Shown: positions 23,096 through 36,680, counted from the stretch's first letter. The stretch: DNA of 64,000 nucleotides from Populus alba (GCF_005239225.2 NC_133295.1:5022001-5086000); one strand, 5' to 3'. Made by a program: numbers and translations. Notes: generated by a model from the sequence alone, not told the origin.

Positions 23096-26000
23096 CGGGT
23101 GTAACTATCAAGATGTTCCAATATGCAGATGGAAGCAAACCCTTTATCCAGACATACAAAGGGTGGGAAGGTGCTCTCTGGATGAAGCCAAACATCTGAA
23201 AGAAATGTGAAACAAAAAGTTGATGCACATTTCTTTAACGTCATGTTTCTTGCTTCTTTCAGGTATTAGGATTTTATTTTCCTTGTTTGTTAAGTTATTA
23301 TGCTACTAATAGACATTATCTGTAGGCTTAACCTTGGTTCAATCATGGCACTAATTTTCTTGTTGTATAAATTTATAAATGTATTAGACTGGCGAGAAAA
23401 AAAATTTAATTTATCATAATAAAACATGTTAAATATAAGAATCTTTAAAAAAAAAAAAGATTAGAGATCAAATATAAAAGTTAAAATATTTAAGCATGCA
23501 AAATAAAGTCTCATTTTATGCTTTGATTCCAGTAATACTACCTTGGTTTAGATGCACTTCTAAACAAGGTTTGAACCATAGATCATATAACTCAAATATC
23601 TTTCAATAAAATAAACGTAAGCTTTAGATTTGAAAGGAAAATCAAAGCATAAAACGAGAAGAAAACACTAAAACATAAGGTAAAGAAGTGTGTATAAAAA
23701 TTTAAAAAATATTGTTGAAAACTCTTCCTTCACTCACCACCCCCTTTTTATAGTGGATTTTAGAAACTAAAAAGCTAAAGAATTAATTCTGGTAATAATA
23801 AAAATTAATTCTCATCATTATCTATTTTTTATTAGACACTATAAATAAAGAATTAAGTATGAATATCGTGTATATAAATATGTATTTTTTAAGTTGAAAG
23901 TTGTTCATATTTACAACAAAAGCTTCTAGAAGAGATTTTTAACATTCATGGGCTGGACTGAACAAACAATAAGGTGGAAGAAATAGTTATTCATAGACTA
24001 GGCTCAAATCCAAATTTCATATAGTGAAACTTAATTTTTTGTGGCTCAAAATATTATTTTTATAATAAACTCAAACTCGAGCCCAAGCTTTACCTGAAGC
24101 CCGTGCACGAGCTAGACCGGGCCAGCGCATGAGGGTTTAAGTCAAAAGCCCACTTTGCGTATGACTTTTCTCCTATAAAAGTTTAAGTGTCATTTGGATT
24201 CAATTTTAACTTTTCAACAACAAAAGGAGTTTTTTTTATGTTAAACCCTAAAAAATTGAAAGCTATATTAATTAAATTTGACAATTTTCAAACCTCTCGT
24301 CTTATTAACAATGCATCAAGAGAATAAAAAATACTAAGTAAAATTTGAAGAAGAAAACATGTGATAAATCAAGCTAAGGGAGTTCTATGTTTGATGTGAA
24401 CTTAAAGGATAAGAACCTTTGAACCCATAACAAAATTAACAATAATTCTTGAAAAAACTAAAATTATATTGCAAATAAAAATTTTAACTTAAAAATTACT
24501 TGAATCAAAGAACTAGAAGTATTGAAAAAATTGATTATAAGAATCAACAACCAAAAGTATTGGAAGAACACCACAAAGTCAGAATTATTTGGTAAGATTA
24601 ATAAAATTCATTGATGAACTAAAAACAAGAGTTTTACTCACAAAAACACATTGGTTTATTAATCACATGGTTGCCAAAATTTTCAGCTCAAATTTAACTT
24701 AGATATTTCCACAAAGTAAACTTAATGAACCTTTTAGGTTGTAAACCAAAGGTCCAAATTAATAAGTTGTTGAAAAATAAATACAAGTCCATGGTTTATC
24801 TTAAAATAACCTAAGTCAAAAATAAAATTTATAAATAATCAGATCTGAATCCTTTGGATATTCGGATTTCCTAACCCTTGTAAAATAAGGATTAAAAATC
24901 ATAAATAGAAAAGAAAACCCAAGTGAAACCCCAAGAGTTAACACCACTTGCATTTAATGGTCCAAAACAACTCAAAACTAGCCCAAACCAAACTGCTTAA
25001 GTTATTACCACCCAAATTAAATTTGGTTTAGTCTAGACTGACTCTGAACCAATTAAAACATGCTAGGAAAATAGTAATCTACAAGCCACAATAAAAATAA
25101 ACCACGCCCAATACCGAACCAAAAACTATTTTGTCTTGGGTTAATGATTAATTTAACCCCAATCAATTAAATAATTCTAGATGAACCTCTTGAAAGAACT
25201 ATCTATTTTGTCTCCTAATTAATGTTTTCTGGGCTTGCATTGTGGAGAGCTAAAAATATAAACAGAGTTTGAATAAAAATATTTTTTATTTAAAATATAT
25301 CAAAATAATATTTTTAAAATTTATTTTTAATATTAACAAAACATTCAATAATTACCAAAAAAATAAAATTAAAACTTACTAAAACTTCAATGCAAACAGC
25401 CCTAAACAAGCACTTGACCTCTCCCTTGATGCAATGTTCCCCGGAGCGTTTTTTTTCTCCCTCATCAGTCATCCGCTGTTCACCAGTTTAATGGGCATAC
25501 AAAGGGAACAACAGGATGCAAGATTGTATTGGCTTATAGCAACACCAAAATTGTCACGGGTAAATTTTTGCTTCATAAATAAACTAAACCCGTGCAGCAG
25601 CCTAACCTTGCTGCTAGACTCAGCCTTCCCTCATCAATTTCACTTGTGTATGCCTAGTAACTAAATATTTCTCTCCTCCTATAAATTTCCTCATTAATCA
25701 AAGTGCACAACAGAATACATAAGTAAATTAAACTAATCAAAGTGCACAACAAGCTTTACAAAAACTCTTTTCCAACCTTTATTAATCTTGTAAATAAAAG
25801 AAAAACTATTCACAAATCCAATTAACATTCTTGTCAATAACACATCGATTGTTTCTAAATGCCATTTCTCCCTCTTGTTCAAAAAGGTAAACGATGAAGA
25901 CTCTGCAAGTAGCTCGAGGGGAATTCAATCCCCCCATTCAGGATTGCTACGAAACACTACATATATAGCGACAGCAATATAAGCTTCTTAGATTATTAGT

Positions 26001-26383
26001 TCCTCTGAGAGCTGACCTTCACCAGATTTCCAGAAACAAAATACACTCAGCATTGTTTCAGAATGATGATAGCAGCCATGGTCATGATGCACACTATATT
26101 ACCCGCAAGGCCAATCGAACGGGATAATCAAAAGCAAAAACTTGAGAAACCACTTGTACAAATATGAAATTCAGAAGGAAACGCATGTAACATGTGATAT
26201 CAAAAACAAAAATATTGCAGGGGCTCAAACAAAAGTATAACATCCATCATAAAGAGAGAGCATAAGATCCAATACTTCCAATAAAATCTTAAAGAGGTCT
26301 TAACTACTAAAAAGAAAGGGAAAAAAAAACGTTTGCTTTATCATCAAACAAAAAGAAGGCGCCTGGCAACTACTCAAAGCTTC
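23096..26383. other. AT-rich region, no gene seen, ending in the RACK1 3' region
   Basis: A MITE-like AT-rich segment is visible at about 25255-25412 (AACAGAGTTTGAATAAAAAT ... AATGCAAACAGCC). Short ORFs at 25434-25664 and elsewhere show no domain. From about 25690 to 26383 the sequence is downstream of, or the 3' UTR of, minus-strand RACK1. Confidence 0.5.
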
Positions 26384-28079
26384 CTAATAGCGACCAACTC
26401 CCCAGACTCGGATAACACCATCGGTGTAGCCACTGAACAAGGTGCTTCCATCAGCACTCCAGTTCAAGCTTGTGCAGTAGATCTACAAAACACAGCAAAA
26501 TGATGTTAATCAGGATTGCTTTCTAGTTGCAAGAATAAACACATGCACCATTATCTTTCTCATTGTAGCATACAGGTATAAAGAGCTCAGAGTCACCAAT
26601 AATAGCATTCATGATAAGCTGCCAATTCTGAATGCACAGTTTCACTATTATCAGCTAAAGCATGCAATCAAAAGAAATTCTCTTTCACGACAACCAGATA
26701 TTCAGCATCTCGGATGAACCAAATGCCCGAATGAGACACCACTCTATGGTTTACAAGTCATGAACAAACCAAGAATACGTCTTTGATAAAACATTTCCAA
26801 TGTCCACAAACAAAAGACGATAACACAAAAGATTAACCATAAAAAAAATTAAAAAAAAAAAACATAAACCAACTAGTGTGGCAGGTCCGATACAACTGAA
26901 AACAACTGCTTCTAGGTAGCAAATAACATAACATGCAAACAGATTAGCACATGTAAGAATTGGAAACGCTACAACAGAAAACTTCAAGCAAAATTCTTAA
27001 CACGCGCAACGGCGAGAATTTGCAATTAATTATAAGAAAAGGAAACTCGAGTATATAGCACAATCTTGGATAGACAAGAAAATTAACAAATTACGATCCA
27101 GATTCAACCAATACAACAACGTATTTTTAACCCAAAAATAAACTGAAAAATAAAACCACGAAACAACAACGGGCAAAATTAAATGCCTTACCTTCTTCTT
27201 GGTACTGACAGCAGTTGCGGTAATACCCTCTGATTTCTCAGCTTCGGCTTTGAGATCAACCTTCAAATCATCAACAACCATCTTGCTCTCCAGATCCCAA
27301 ATCTTAATGCTATTCTCTGTGGCAGCACATAGCCAGTACCTATTAGGGCTAAAGCACAACGCATTAATCACTGCACCTGCATCCAAACTATAAAGCTTCT
27401 TTCCTTCAGCCAAATCCCACAACAAAATCACCCCATCTTTCCCTCCACTTGCACACAATGAACCATCTGGCGAAACGGCCACCGTGTTCACATATCCACT
27501 ATGCCCTGCGAGGGTAGACCTCAGCTTGCAGTTAGTCAAATTCCAAACCTTCACTGTCTTGTCCCATGAAGCAGAAACAATCGTAGGCTGCAACGTACTT
27601 GGGCTAAAACGCACACACGAAACCCAGTCGGTATGAGATTCAGCCTCTTGAATGGTATACTTGCATTCACCAAGAGTATTCCACAGCTTGATTGTCTTGT
27701 CCCTTGAAGCGGAAACGATCTGTCGGTTATCAAAAGAGAAGGCAACAGACAGCACATCCTTGGTGTGGCCGACGAATCGGCGAGCAGAGACACCAGTAGC
27801 CAAGTCCCAGAGGCGGAGCTCGCCGTCCCAGGAACCGGACAAAGCGAACTGACCATCGGAGGAGAGAACAACGTCTTGTACAAAGTGGGAGTGACCAGTC
27901 AAACGACGGCGAGCGACACCATAGGTTTTTTCATCTTTGGTTAAGTGCCAAAGAATGATGGACTTGTCGCGGGATGAACTGACAATCATGTCAGTGTTGT
28001 CAATTGGTGTGGCTATTGCTGTGACCTGGTCAGTGTGGGCTCTCATGGTGCCTCGAAGAATAAGGGTCTCGGTGGCCAT
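26384..28079 (-). CDS. RACK1: RACK1, seven-bladed WD40 scaffold of the 40S ribosome
   Basis: Two exons, 28079-27192 and 26482-26384, join in phase (AAG|gtaagg ... ttgtag|ATC) to 987 bases, 328 residues, the usual plant RACK1 length. WD repeats run through the whole protein with repeated GH...WD or LW/IW endings, e.g. [39 protein letters not shown] and the final [16 protein letters not shown]. The first blade has SSSRDKS with Arg37 and Lys39, matching the basic pair used for ribosome contact in the family. RACK1 sits on the 40S head near the mRNA exit and scaffolds kinases and G-protein, hormone and immune signalling. Reading straight past the donor would give a false unrelated C-terminus after STKKK. 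The promoter is listed separately. Confidence 0.96.
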
Positions 28080-28119
28080 GGCTTGGACAGAGAAGAGAGA
28101 AGCTGCTGCTGCTGTTTTC

Positions 28120-28287
28120 TAGGGTTTTTTTTTTTTTTTTTTCCCTTTAGGAAGAGAGGCAGCCAGGACAAGATAATTATATAGGGAGAAGAGCAAGCGC
28201 AACCAAACTAGGGTTTTGAGATTATCGGAGATCAACACTGGGCTATGATATGGTAAATGGGTTAATGGCTTCTGTATAGTCAGCCCA
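28120..28287 (-). promoter_or_regulatory. RACK1 promoter: TATA, two telo-boxes, TGGGCT site II motifs
   Basis: On the minus strand there is CTATATAATT at 28175-28184, about 100 bases before the ATG. AAACCCTA telo-boxes lie at 28120-28127 and 28209-28216, and TGGGCT-type motifs at 28239-28244 (plus-strand sense) and 28282-28287 (minus sense). Telo-box plus site II is the known architecture of plant ribosomal-protein and translation-factor promoters, which fits a ribosome-associated protein. Function is inferred from motifs only. Confidence 0.6.
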
Positions 28288-28528
28288 GCAAAGGCCCCAG
28301 CATTTCTTAATAAATTTATTTGTGTGTTTTATATTTCTATTTCTTTTGTTTGCTATCAATTTTTTGTTTTTAAATAAAAAAATGTGAAATTTGTGTCTTT
28401 TTCTTACCTAAAATAAAAATGAAATTGGTTTTAAAATTTTTAAAAACAATGATCATTTGGTATCATTGTTGGTTTTTGCCTTTTGTTTTCTATACTTCAG
28501 AAATTATTTTCATTTTTTTTGCTAGGCA

Positions 28529-28564
<36 letters not shown>

Positions 28565-29640
28565 AAGATGGTGTGTAAATATTCTTATACTTTTTATATA
28601 TATAAAAAAAGTGATCTCTTTAAATTTTTAATGATATTTATGGATATTAATGAGTATAAATAAAAGAAGTTTCCAAGTCACGGGAATAACTTTAAGATAA
28701 CTTTACTTATTGCATAAAAATTTTAAAAGTAAATACATTTTAAAGGGGTATTTGTAAACACTAAAATTTTTACAAGTCTGATAAATAACCAAGGCTCTTT
28801 ATGACAAAAAAAAAAAAAGATAAAATTTATTAAGTTTAGGCCTAAATTAAATTTATTGGGTTTGTGATCAAATTAAATTAAAAAAAAAAAACCTAGTCCA
28901 AATATATTTCATAGTTCTTACTTTAATATTCTTGTAACTAGGAGTATTTTAAGTAATTTTAATATAATTTTTTTCTAAAATACCTTTTAGATAAAGGACA
29001 TTTGAGGTAAATTGTATTAAATTATCTATAAATAGACAACAAAGTCATCAAATCAGGAAAAAGAGAGAGAGACTAAAAGCCAAGTATAAATAATTGAAAG
29101 TTCTCTCAAATAAATTCACCCTTAATTAAACTCAAAGTGATCCGTTTATATTAACGCCAATCATTGGCCTTTAAGTTTATGTAATTTTGATCAAATTGAC
29201 CTTAAAAGTAAATTTTTCTTTCAATTAAACCCATGATTAAACTCAAATAAGTGAAATTGAATCCCATTCTTAATTTTCTTTCAATCAAGTCCCTAATTGA
29301 ATTAATTAAAATTCCAAACTTTTTCATCTCCTTTATTTTGGTCCTTGGCTTGCAAAATTAGCTAGTTTTGCCTTTAATTCTAATTTTATTTAACAAGGCC
29401 CCAAATTGCTTATTCTTGAACCAAAAACAAAAAAATATTTTTTCAAATTTTTCATTCAATTTTTTTTTTGAATTTTTCTGAAAGGAAAGTATTAATTAGG
29501 AAAAACTAGGGAACTCAAAACTGAGTTATGAAAATTGTTAGTGTTTATGCTATTATTATTAGCATAATCATAATCAAAATAAAAATTATAAATTGGTGGA
29601 GAATATCAATTAACATCTATCTTATCATAAATGAGATCTC
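28288..29640. other. AT-rich spacer with an (AT)n microsatellite
   Basis: (AT)n run at about 28530-28561. The stretch 29090-29500 has a pyrimidine-rich pattern of repeated AATTAAACYC / TCAAGTCCCTAATTGAATT blocks, reminiscent of LTR or leader DNA but without confirmable ends. No gene seen. Confidence 0.5.
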
Positions 29641-32600
29641 TAATATCACCATAATACATGACTGTATAATCTCTCATGTTCCTTTATCTTCATTAACTGA
29701 TGGGTTAATTTTAGAATATATCTATGCATGTCTTTTATCACAAGTTCTTGATTGTCTCTTTTATGAGGGAGACCTTGTTATTTAGTTCTACATAAGCACG
29801 TCATGTTTTATGACCTCTTTCAATTATAATTATTCCAACACACAACACTAATAACGAGAAATCATTGGGCTATAATATCAACTAGTGTAGACAAAAAAAA
29901 AAAAAAAGGAAAGGAATGAAGCATAAGCAACACAAAATTCTTCCAAATAGAATCACCACATAAAAACCTTAATTCAAATTTTTTTTTTTTTTTTCAAGTA
30001 GTTTGCTAATTACAAGTTAAACAATTCTATTTATACTAGACCTAGGTTTACCCTGAAAAGGAAAAAAATCCAAATAAATAATTATAGATTTATTCTAGGA
30101 TTTCTAAACTAAAAAGAGAAAACAGAATTACCAAGCATAATATTTAGTTTCATGCACTAAATAGGAAAAACATCACAAAAGAAAAATATTTTCTAAACTA
30201 AATATAAATAAGTATAAGTAAAAATTAATTTTATCTTAAAATTATCATATATTTTTCATAAAATACTCATATGATAATCATCACAATCAAGAGGCTAACT
30301 CCTCTGCTCTTGTCTCTGAAATGGATTTTCAATGCTAATTATGAATCCGTGTACACTCTTCGCATGATCTTTCATATTCCTTGCCTACATTAACTGATGG
30401 GTCAATTTTGTAATTTATCTTTATATGTATTCTATCACTAGTTCATGATTGTCTATTTTCTAGTATGACGCTTCTCATATTCTTCTACATTAGCACATCC
30501 TATTTTATGACCTCTTTCGGCTATAATTATTCTAGTACACAACACTAATCACCATGAATTGTTGGGCTTAATACAAATTGATGCACGCAAAAACAACACA
30601 ACAGAAACGAGAAGCATAAGCAACATAGAATTTTGTTGAGTAAGACACCATACAAAAACTCTAACTCAAATTTTTATTACTTAATATTTTTTTTTAAGTA
30701 GTTTGACAAAATAAAAGTTAAACAATTCTATTTATACTAGTCTTAGGTCTATCATGAAGAGGAAGAAGAGTATTAATAAATAATTATAAATTCATTCTAG
30801 GGTTCCTAAACTAAATAGAAAAAATAAAATTACCAAGCATAATATTTAGTTTCCGAAACTAGGAAAACAATAAAAACACTGTAAAGAAAAATAGTTTTCT
30901 AAACTAAATAGAAATAAATTAAATTTAAGGAGAAAAATAATTTTATATAAAAATTCTTGTATATTTTTATAATAAGTTCTCATGTCAAAATCAAGAGGCT
31001 AACTTATCTGCTATTATCTCTGTAATGGATTCTCAACACTAGCCATGAATTCGTGTTTACTCTTCGTATGATCTTCCATGTTTCTTAACTTTGTCAACTG
31101 ACAGGTTAATTTTGCAATCTATGTTTACATATCTTCTATCACTGGTTCATTATTGTCTTTTTTTTAGGGAGCCTACGTCATCTCTTACATGAGAACATCA
31201 TTTTTTATGACCACTTTTAGCTATAATTATTCCAAGACACAACATTAATCACCAGGAATCGTTGAGCTCTAATACAAACTAACACAAACATAAATAATAC
31301 AAGAAAGAAAAGAAGGATAAGCAACACAAAATTATGCCAAAAAGGATCACCATATAAAAACTCTAATTTAAAATTTCATTACTTAATATTTTTTTTAAGT
31401 ACTTTGTTGAAATGCAAGCTAAGCAATTTTATTTATGATAGTCCTAGGAATATACTGAAAAGGAAAAAGATCCTAATAAATAATTATAGATTTATTCTAG
31501 GATTTCTAAAGTAAATAGAAAAAATAAAATTACCAAGCATAACATCTAATTTTCTAAACTAACTAGGAAAAAATAAAAACACTATAAAGAAAAATATTTT
31601 TCTAAACTAAATATAAATAAAATAAATATAAGCAAGCAAATAATTTTATCTAAAAATTCTTGTAAATTTTCAGAATAAGTTTTGATACAATAATCATATG
31701 ATACTCATTACGATTAAGGGGCTATATCCTCTGCTCTTATCTTTAAAATAGATTTTCAAAGCTAGCCATGAATCCATGTTTACTCTCCACATGATCTCTC
31801 GTATTCCTTACCTTCATCAACAAATGGATCAATTCTATAATATATTTCTACATGTCTTCTATCACTAGTTATTGGTTGCTTATTTTTCAAGAGGGGCCTT
31901 CTCATCTACTTCTACATAAGCACATCATGTTTTGTGATCTCTTTCAACTATAATTATTTTATCACACAACACTAATGACTAGGAATCATTAGGATCTAAT
32001 ACTAACTAATATAGATGAAAACAACACAAGAAAGACATAAAGCATAAGCAACACAAAATTCTACCAAATAGGATCACCACACAAAAACTTTAATTCAAAA
32101 TTTTATTATTAATTGTTTTCTTTTTAAGTAGCCTACTAAAATACAACTAAACAATTCTATTTATATTAGTTCTAAGTCTATCCTGAAAAGAAAAAAAGTC
32201 TTAATAAATAATTATATATTTATTTTGGGATTCCTAAACTAAATTGAAAAAAAAATTACCAAGCACAATATTTAATTTCCTATACTAAATAGAAAAAAAA
32301 ATGAAAACACCATAAAAAAATATTTTTCTAAACTAAATAGAAATAAATATAAGTAAACAAATAATTTTCTTCAAAAATTCTCATACATTTTCATAATAAT
32401 TTCTTATACAATACTCTTATGATACTCATAATGATCAGGAGGCTGTCTCCCTTACTATTGTCTTTGAAATAGATTTTCAAAGTTAGCCATAATTTTGTGA
32501 TTACTCTTTGCATGATCTTCCACATTCCTTACCTTCGTTAATTTATGGGTCAATTTTGCAATTTTTCTCTCCATGTCTTCTATCAACAATTTATGATTGT

Positions 32601-33130
32601 CTCTTTTCTGGTGTAGACCCCCTCGCTCCCTCTTACGCGAGTACGCCCTATTTTGTTACTTTTTTTAGTTTTAATTATTCTAGCACACAACACTAACCAC
32701 TAAGAATTGTTAGGCTCTAGTACAAACAACCACAAACAAAAACAACACAAGAAAAACATAAAGCATAAGCAACATAAAATTTTATTGAGTAGGATCACCA
32801 CACAAAAACTCTAATTCAAAGTTTTAATACTTAATATTTTTTTAAGTACTCTAATGAAATACAAGCTAAACAATTTTATTTATACGACTCCTAGGTCTAT
32901 CATGAAGAGAAAAAAAATACTAATAAATAATTATAGATTGATTATAGCGTTTCTAAACTAAATAGAAAAAAATAAAATTAACAATCACAATATTTAATTT
33001 TTCTAAATTAAATAGAAAAAAAATAAAAATACCAAAACAATATTTTTCTAAATTAAATATAAATAAAATAACTAAAAAAATAAATAATTTTATTTTCATA
33101 ATAAGTTCTCATACATTACTCAACTCATAT
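29640..33130. repeat. five-unit tandem array, unit about 700-725 bp
   Basis: The marker CACAACACTA (or one-base variants) recurs at 29841, 30538, 31238, 31965 and 32686, i.e. spacings of 697, 700, 727 and 721. Each unit carries the same order: a CTTATGATCTT/ATTCCTT segment, TTTTATGACC, CTATAATTATTC, the CACAACACTA marker, a GCTCTAATACAAAC-type motif, AAGCATAAGCAACA, ACTCTAATTCAAA, CAATTCTATTTATACTAG, ATAATTATAGATTTATTCTAGG, TTACCAAGCATAATATTTA and ATGATAATCAT. Copies are clearly diverged (many substitutions and small indels), so the array is old. No unit has a meaningful ORF. The TCTAATACAAACT motif resembles an inverted primer-binding site, suggesting LTR-retroelement ancestry on the minus strand. 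Confidence 0.85.
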
Positions 33131-35085
33131 GAGCAAACCATCCATAACCTTTAAAATTAACAAAAAGCTAAAGCTGATAGTGGTATTACTATGCTTTAAG
33201 ACACAATTTACTATTTATTTCAATAGTGTAATTACTATATTGCCTCTTGGTCATTTTCTCTTTTACCTTTGCTTTCAGGGGGTAGGATGGTCTTTCCCCA
33301 ATGACATGTATGTCTTTTAGAAATTGAGTGGGGTTATTTCGGTAATTGTATTTTTAAATGCATAGTACAATAATGAATGTAACCCTGAAATAAAATAATT
33401 CAATGCTTTCTGCATAAGAGAGTTTTTGTATTTTTCATGTTTGGTTGAATAGTGGAATTACGACATTACCCATGCCATTCCAAATTTTTAGCCTTGCATT
33501 CAAGGGCTTTTTAGTAATTTCCTCATGGTATGTTTGTGATTGTTGATTGGTCTTGGGGGAATTTTTTATTTTGTGCGATTAAAAAAAAATCAAAAAATTG
33601 CTAGCGCGTGCAAAGTACCTGCAAGCGTGTTAGCCACTCCGCGGACTTTGAATAGTGCATGCAGTTGACTCCGGTGGTTTTACTAGCACTTTTGCTGCAT
33701 CATTGGATTTTTTCCAGTGTCCTTCCCTGGATGACGTGTGTATGGTGGTTCAACACGGTTTGGTTGGAAATGACTTTTTTTTCCCTTTCTTTTCCTTCTC
33801 TTTCTTCTTGGATTTGTGTGTAGGCCTTGCAAAAAAACAAACCAGCCCTTCAATTGATTTTTTATTTTATTTTGATTCAGTCCATCTTCCTTTATTTTTA
33901 ATTTTTTTATTTACATTGTTTTTTTGTAATTGGATTTTAATTTCATTTGAGTTTTATGTCAGATTTAATTCTAATTCTTTTAATTGTTTTTTCTTTCTTG
34001 TTTTGCATGGTTTTTTTATTGATTTTTTTTCTCAAATTCATCTATTGATGTAAAATTTAGATTTGATTTTTTTTTAAAATTTCATCTTTATTTAGTTTTT
34101 TTCCTGTCAAGTTTGAAGCCCATTTTTCTTTGCTACTCCTTTTCTTTTGCAAGTTTTTTTATTAGTATTTTTTTCAACGACTCTATCTTTTAAAATTAAA
34201 TTAGATGACATCTAAGTTTTTTAATTGAACTTGGATCCATTATCTAACAAGTTGAATGCTTTTTAGATTAGATGAGGTTTAGAAGGTTCGCCTAAGATTA
34301 CTTTGTTTCTTTCTTTTTTGTTAAAGCTCATGTTTTTTTTTTTTTTTTTAATTTTGAATTTTGACTCCTTTTATTCTGGTTTTTTTTCCAGTTATATTAG
34401 TATTGAGTTGTTTGATAATCTAGATAGACTTGAGTATGGTTTTTTCTATCTTTTTTTCTCATTGTTTTTTTGGTTAATTTATTTATTGTTGTTGTGTTTT
34501 TGTTTTTTTTTTCATATTATTTAAATTATCACTTTAACTTGAATTTTTTTTATGCATGTTATTTTTTTTACATAAAAAAATTATTGTTTCATCTATAGGG
34601 AATCGCAAGCAACATGTCTAGTAATTCATGTTGTTCTTGATGTATGCAAACCAATTATGATAATTCATTTTTAGTATATGTTGGTAATGAGGTGCGAGTA
34701 TTCTTAAAAAAGGTAGTTTTTAAATGAAACTACACTAATTGATGTATTTTATAGATATTTTTTTAATGATTTTGATATAAAAATATTAATATTAAATGAA
34801 TAAAGCCTAAATCATCTTTGGTCAGTTTAGATTTAGGCCCTTGATTTGTAATTTCTAGTTTGACCATTGACCTTCCCTGAACTTTTCTTTAAATGAATCC
34901 TTTTGTTACTTTTCTGGGATGGTTGTAAGATAACATATTTGGACACTTGAAAGTCACACGACTTCTTGAAAGAATAATAAAAACAAATCACATAAAAATA
35001 AGTGAAATCAAATATAAACATGATTTCAATTTTTTACAGTAATTATTTTCCGAACAAAATCAAGAAAAAAAACTAAATTATACTA
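33131..35085. other. T-rich region, no gene seen
   Basis: Strong strand asymmetry (T-rich on plus) from about 33780 to 34560 yields Phe/Leu-rich open frames at 33655-34053 and 34303-34524 that are compositional artefacts. A GC-richer patch at 33600-33760 is unassigned. It may be old retroelement DNA. Confidence 0.45.
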
Positions 35086-35089
35086 ATGC

Positions 35090-35988
35090 TCTGTTTGTTT
35101 CAAGAAAAACGAATTCCTGGAATTCGTTTTCCTGACTTTCCCATGTTTGGGAACAAATGTAAAATTGTAAAATTGTAAAAAGTCAACGGAAACTTAATTC
35201 CGGTCAATGTAAAATTGTTACTTGAGAAAGGAAAGTGTTTTCCTTCTATTAAAGAAAAGAAAACACTTTCCGCACGCCTGCCAGTGAATTTTAATTCACA
35301 ACTACAGTATCATCGCATTTTAATTCATTGCTACAGCAGCAACGAATTATAATTCACTGCTACAGTAGCAGCGAATTATAATTCACAACTACTGTAGCAT
35401 TGAATTATAATTCGCCGCTACTGTAGCAGCGAATTAAAATGCAAAGAGTTGGTTTATTTTATTTAAGTAATGGGTTTTTATTAAATCAAAGTTTAATTAA
35501 CTCTTCAATTAAACTCTTGATTTTATTAATTAAAATAATCTAAAATTTAATTAAATCAATTCTCCAATTAAACCCTTGATTTAATTAATTAAACTAGTCA
35601 AGAGTTTAATTAAATCTTTAAACTTCCAATCATGTTGCCCTTAACCCAAATTTTAATTCATCCTTCATTTATTTTATTTTTATTTGTCATCATCTTTTTT
35701 TTTAAATAATAAAAATAAAAAGATCAAAATTGGGTTATGACAATTGTAAGTGATTAAATATTTTATATATATTAGATAAACTTGAAAAAAAATTTAATTC
35801 ATTAATAAATTATTTTCCAGTTCATTTTCTATAACACAACCAAACACTGGAAAGTGTTTTCCAGTTCATTTTCCATAACACTACCAAACATCGGAAAATA
35901 CTTTCCCGGAATTCACTTTCCAGGAATTTATTTTCCCCGGAATTCACTTTCCAAAAGGAAACCACTTTCCTGCAAACAAACGGAGCTA
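35090..35988. mobile_element. non-autonomous DNA-transposon-like element, copy 2
   Basis: Left end GCTCTGTTTGTTTCAAG, right end CCTGCAAACAAACGGAGC; inverted ends share CTCYGTTTGTTT. CTAAT directly precedes the left end and follows the right end and may be the target-site duplication. The subterminal ACCAAACACTGGAAAGTG and TCCCGGAATTCACTTTCC match the element at 13025-14042. The interior holds the palindrome array at 35283-35442 and TTAATTAAACTCTTGATTT-type repeats. No ORF. Confidence 0.62.
35283..35442. repeat. array of about 29-bp units made of two alternating palindromes
   Basis: About five units, each with a GAATTATAATTC-type palindrome (variants GAATTTTAATTC, GAATTAAAATG) followed by a GCTACAGTAGC or GCTACTGTAGC palindrome. 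It lies inside the DNA-transposon-like element. Confidence 0.8.
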
Positions 35989-36680
35989 ATATTATCGAAA
36001 GTTTAAAATAAAAATTAATATGACATAGAAATATTTTTGGAACAACATCTATTAAAAACCATGTTTTTTAATGTGATAATAATTTTTATTTTTTTGGAAT
36101 CATAAGAAAATATTTTTTTTTATAAATATTATAAAAAATTAATCATATTCTTTATTTTGGAAATCAGTAATTTTTTGGATTTATTTGATCATTTTTGTTT
36201 TTTAATCTGAAAATAACAAGGTGTCACATTACTTTCTTCCTATGTCATACATGCGTGTTAAAAATTTTCTATCCTAGATGGAATGCACACAATAAAAATC
36301 AGCAGAAGGACCTAATTCAGAAAATAAAACAGTTCAAGAATGATTAAACTCAATATTAAAAGTTCAGGGACTAATTTTAAATATTTCAAAATATCAAGGA
36401 TGATAGAATCATTAGCCTTAAACAACATGTTTGACTCAATTTTCACATAAAAAACACTCTTGTGGTGTATACAGTGGTTGTTTTTTAAAGTATTTTTCAT
36501 ACTGAAATGTATCAAAATGATATTTTTTTTATTTTTTTAAATTATTTTTTAAAATTAGTGTACCAAAATGATTTAAAATACACAATAAATTTAATTTTTA
36601 ACAAAAAAAAAATTACACTTTTTAAAAATATAGTTTATGTCCCGTTTTCAAACAGTGTATTAAATCATAGAAAGTCAGAA

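Noticed and set aside
25434..25664. 76-residue ORF MFPGAFFFSLISHPL...
   Set aside because: No domain, signal-peptide cleavage context or neighbouring exon.
26485..27190. Possible snoRNA in the RACK1 intron (animal RACK1 introns host box C/D snoRNAs)
   Set aside because: I looked for paired TGATGA and CTGA boxes on the minus strand and found no convincing pair at box C/D spacing.
27551..27883. Second frame of 110 residues inside RACK1
   Set aside because: Shadow of the RACK1 WD40 frame on the same strand.
33655..34524. Long Phe/Leu-rich ORFs resembling membrane proteins
   Set aside because: They follow from a T-rich strand; there is no motif, no homologous block and no splice or promoter context.
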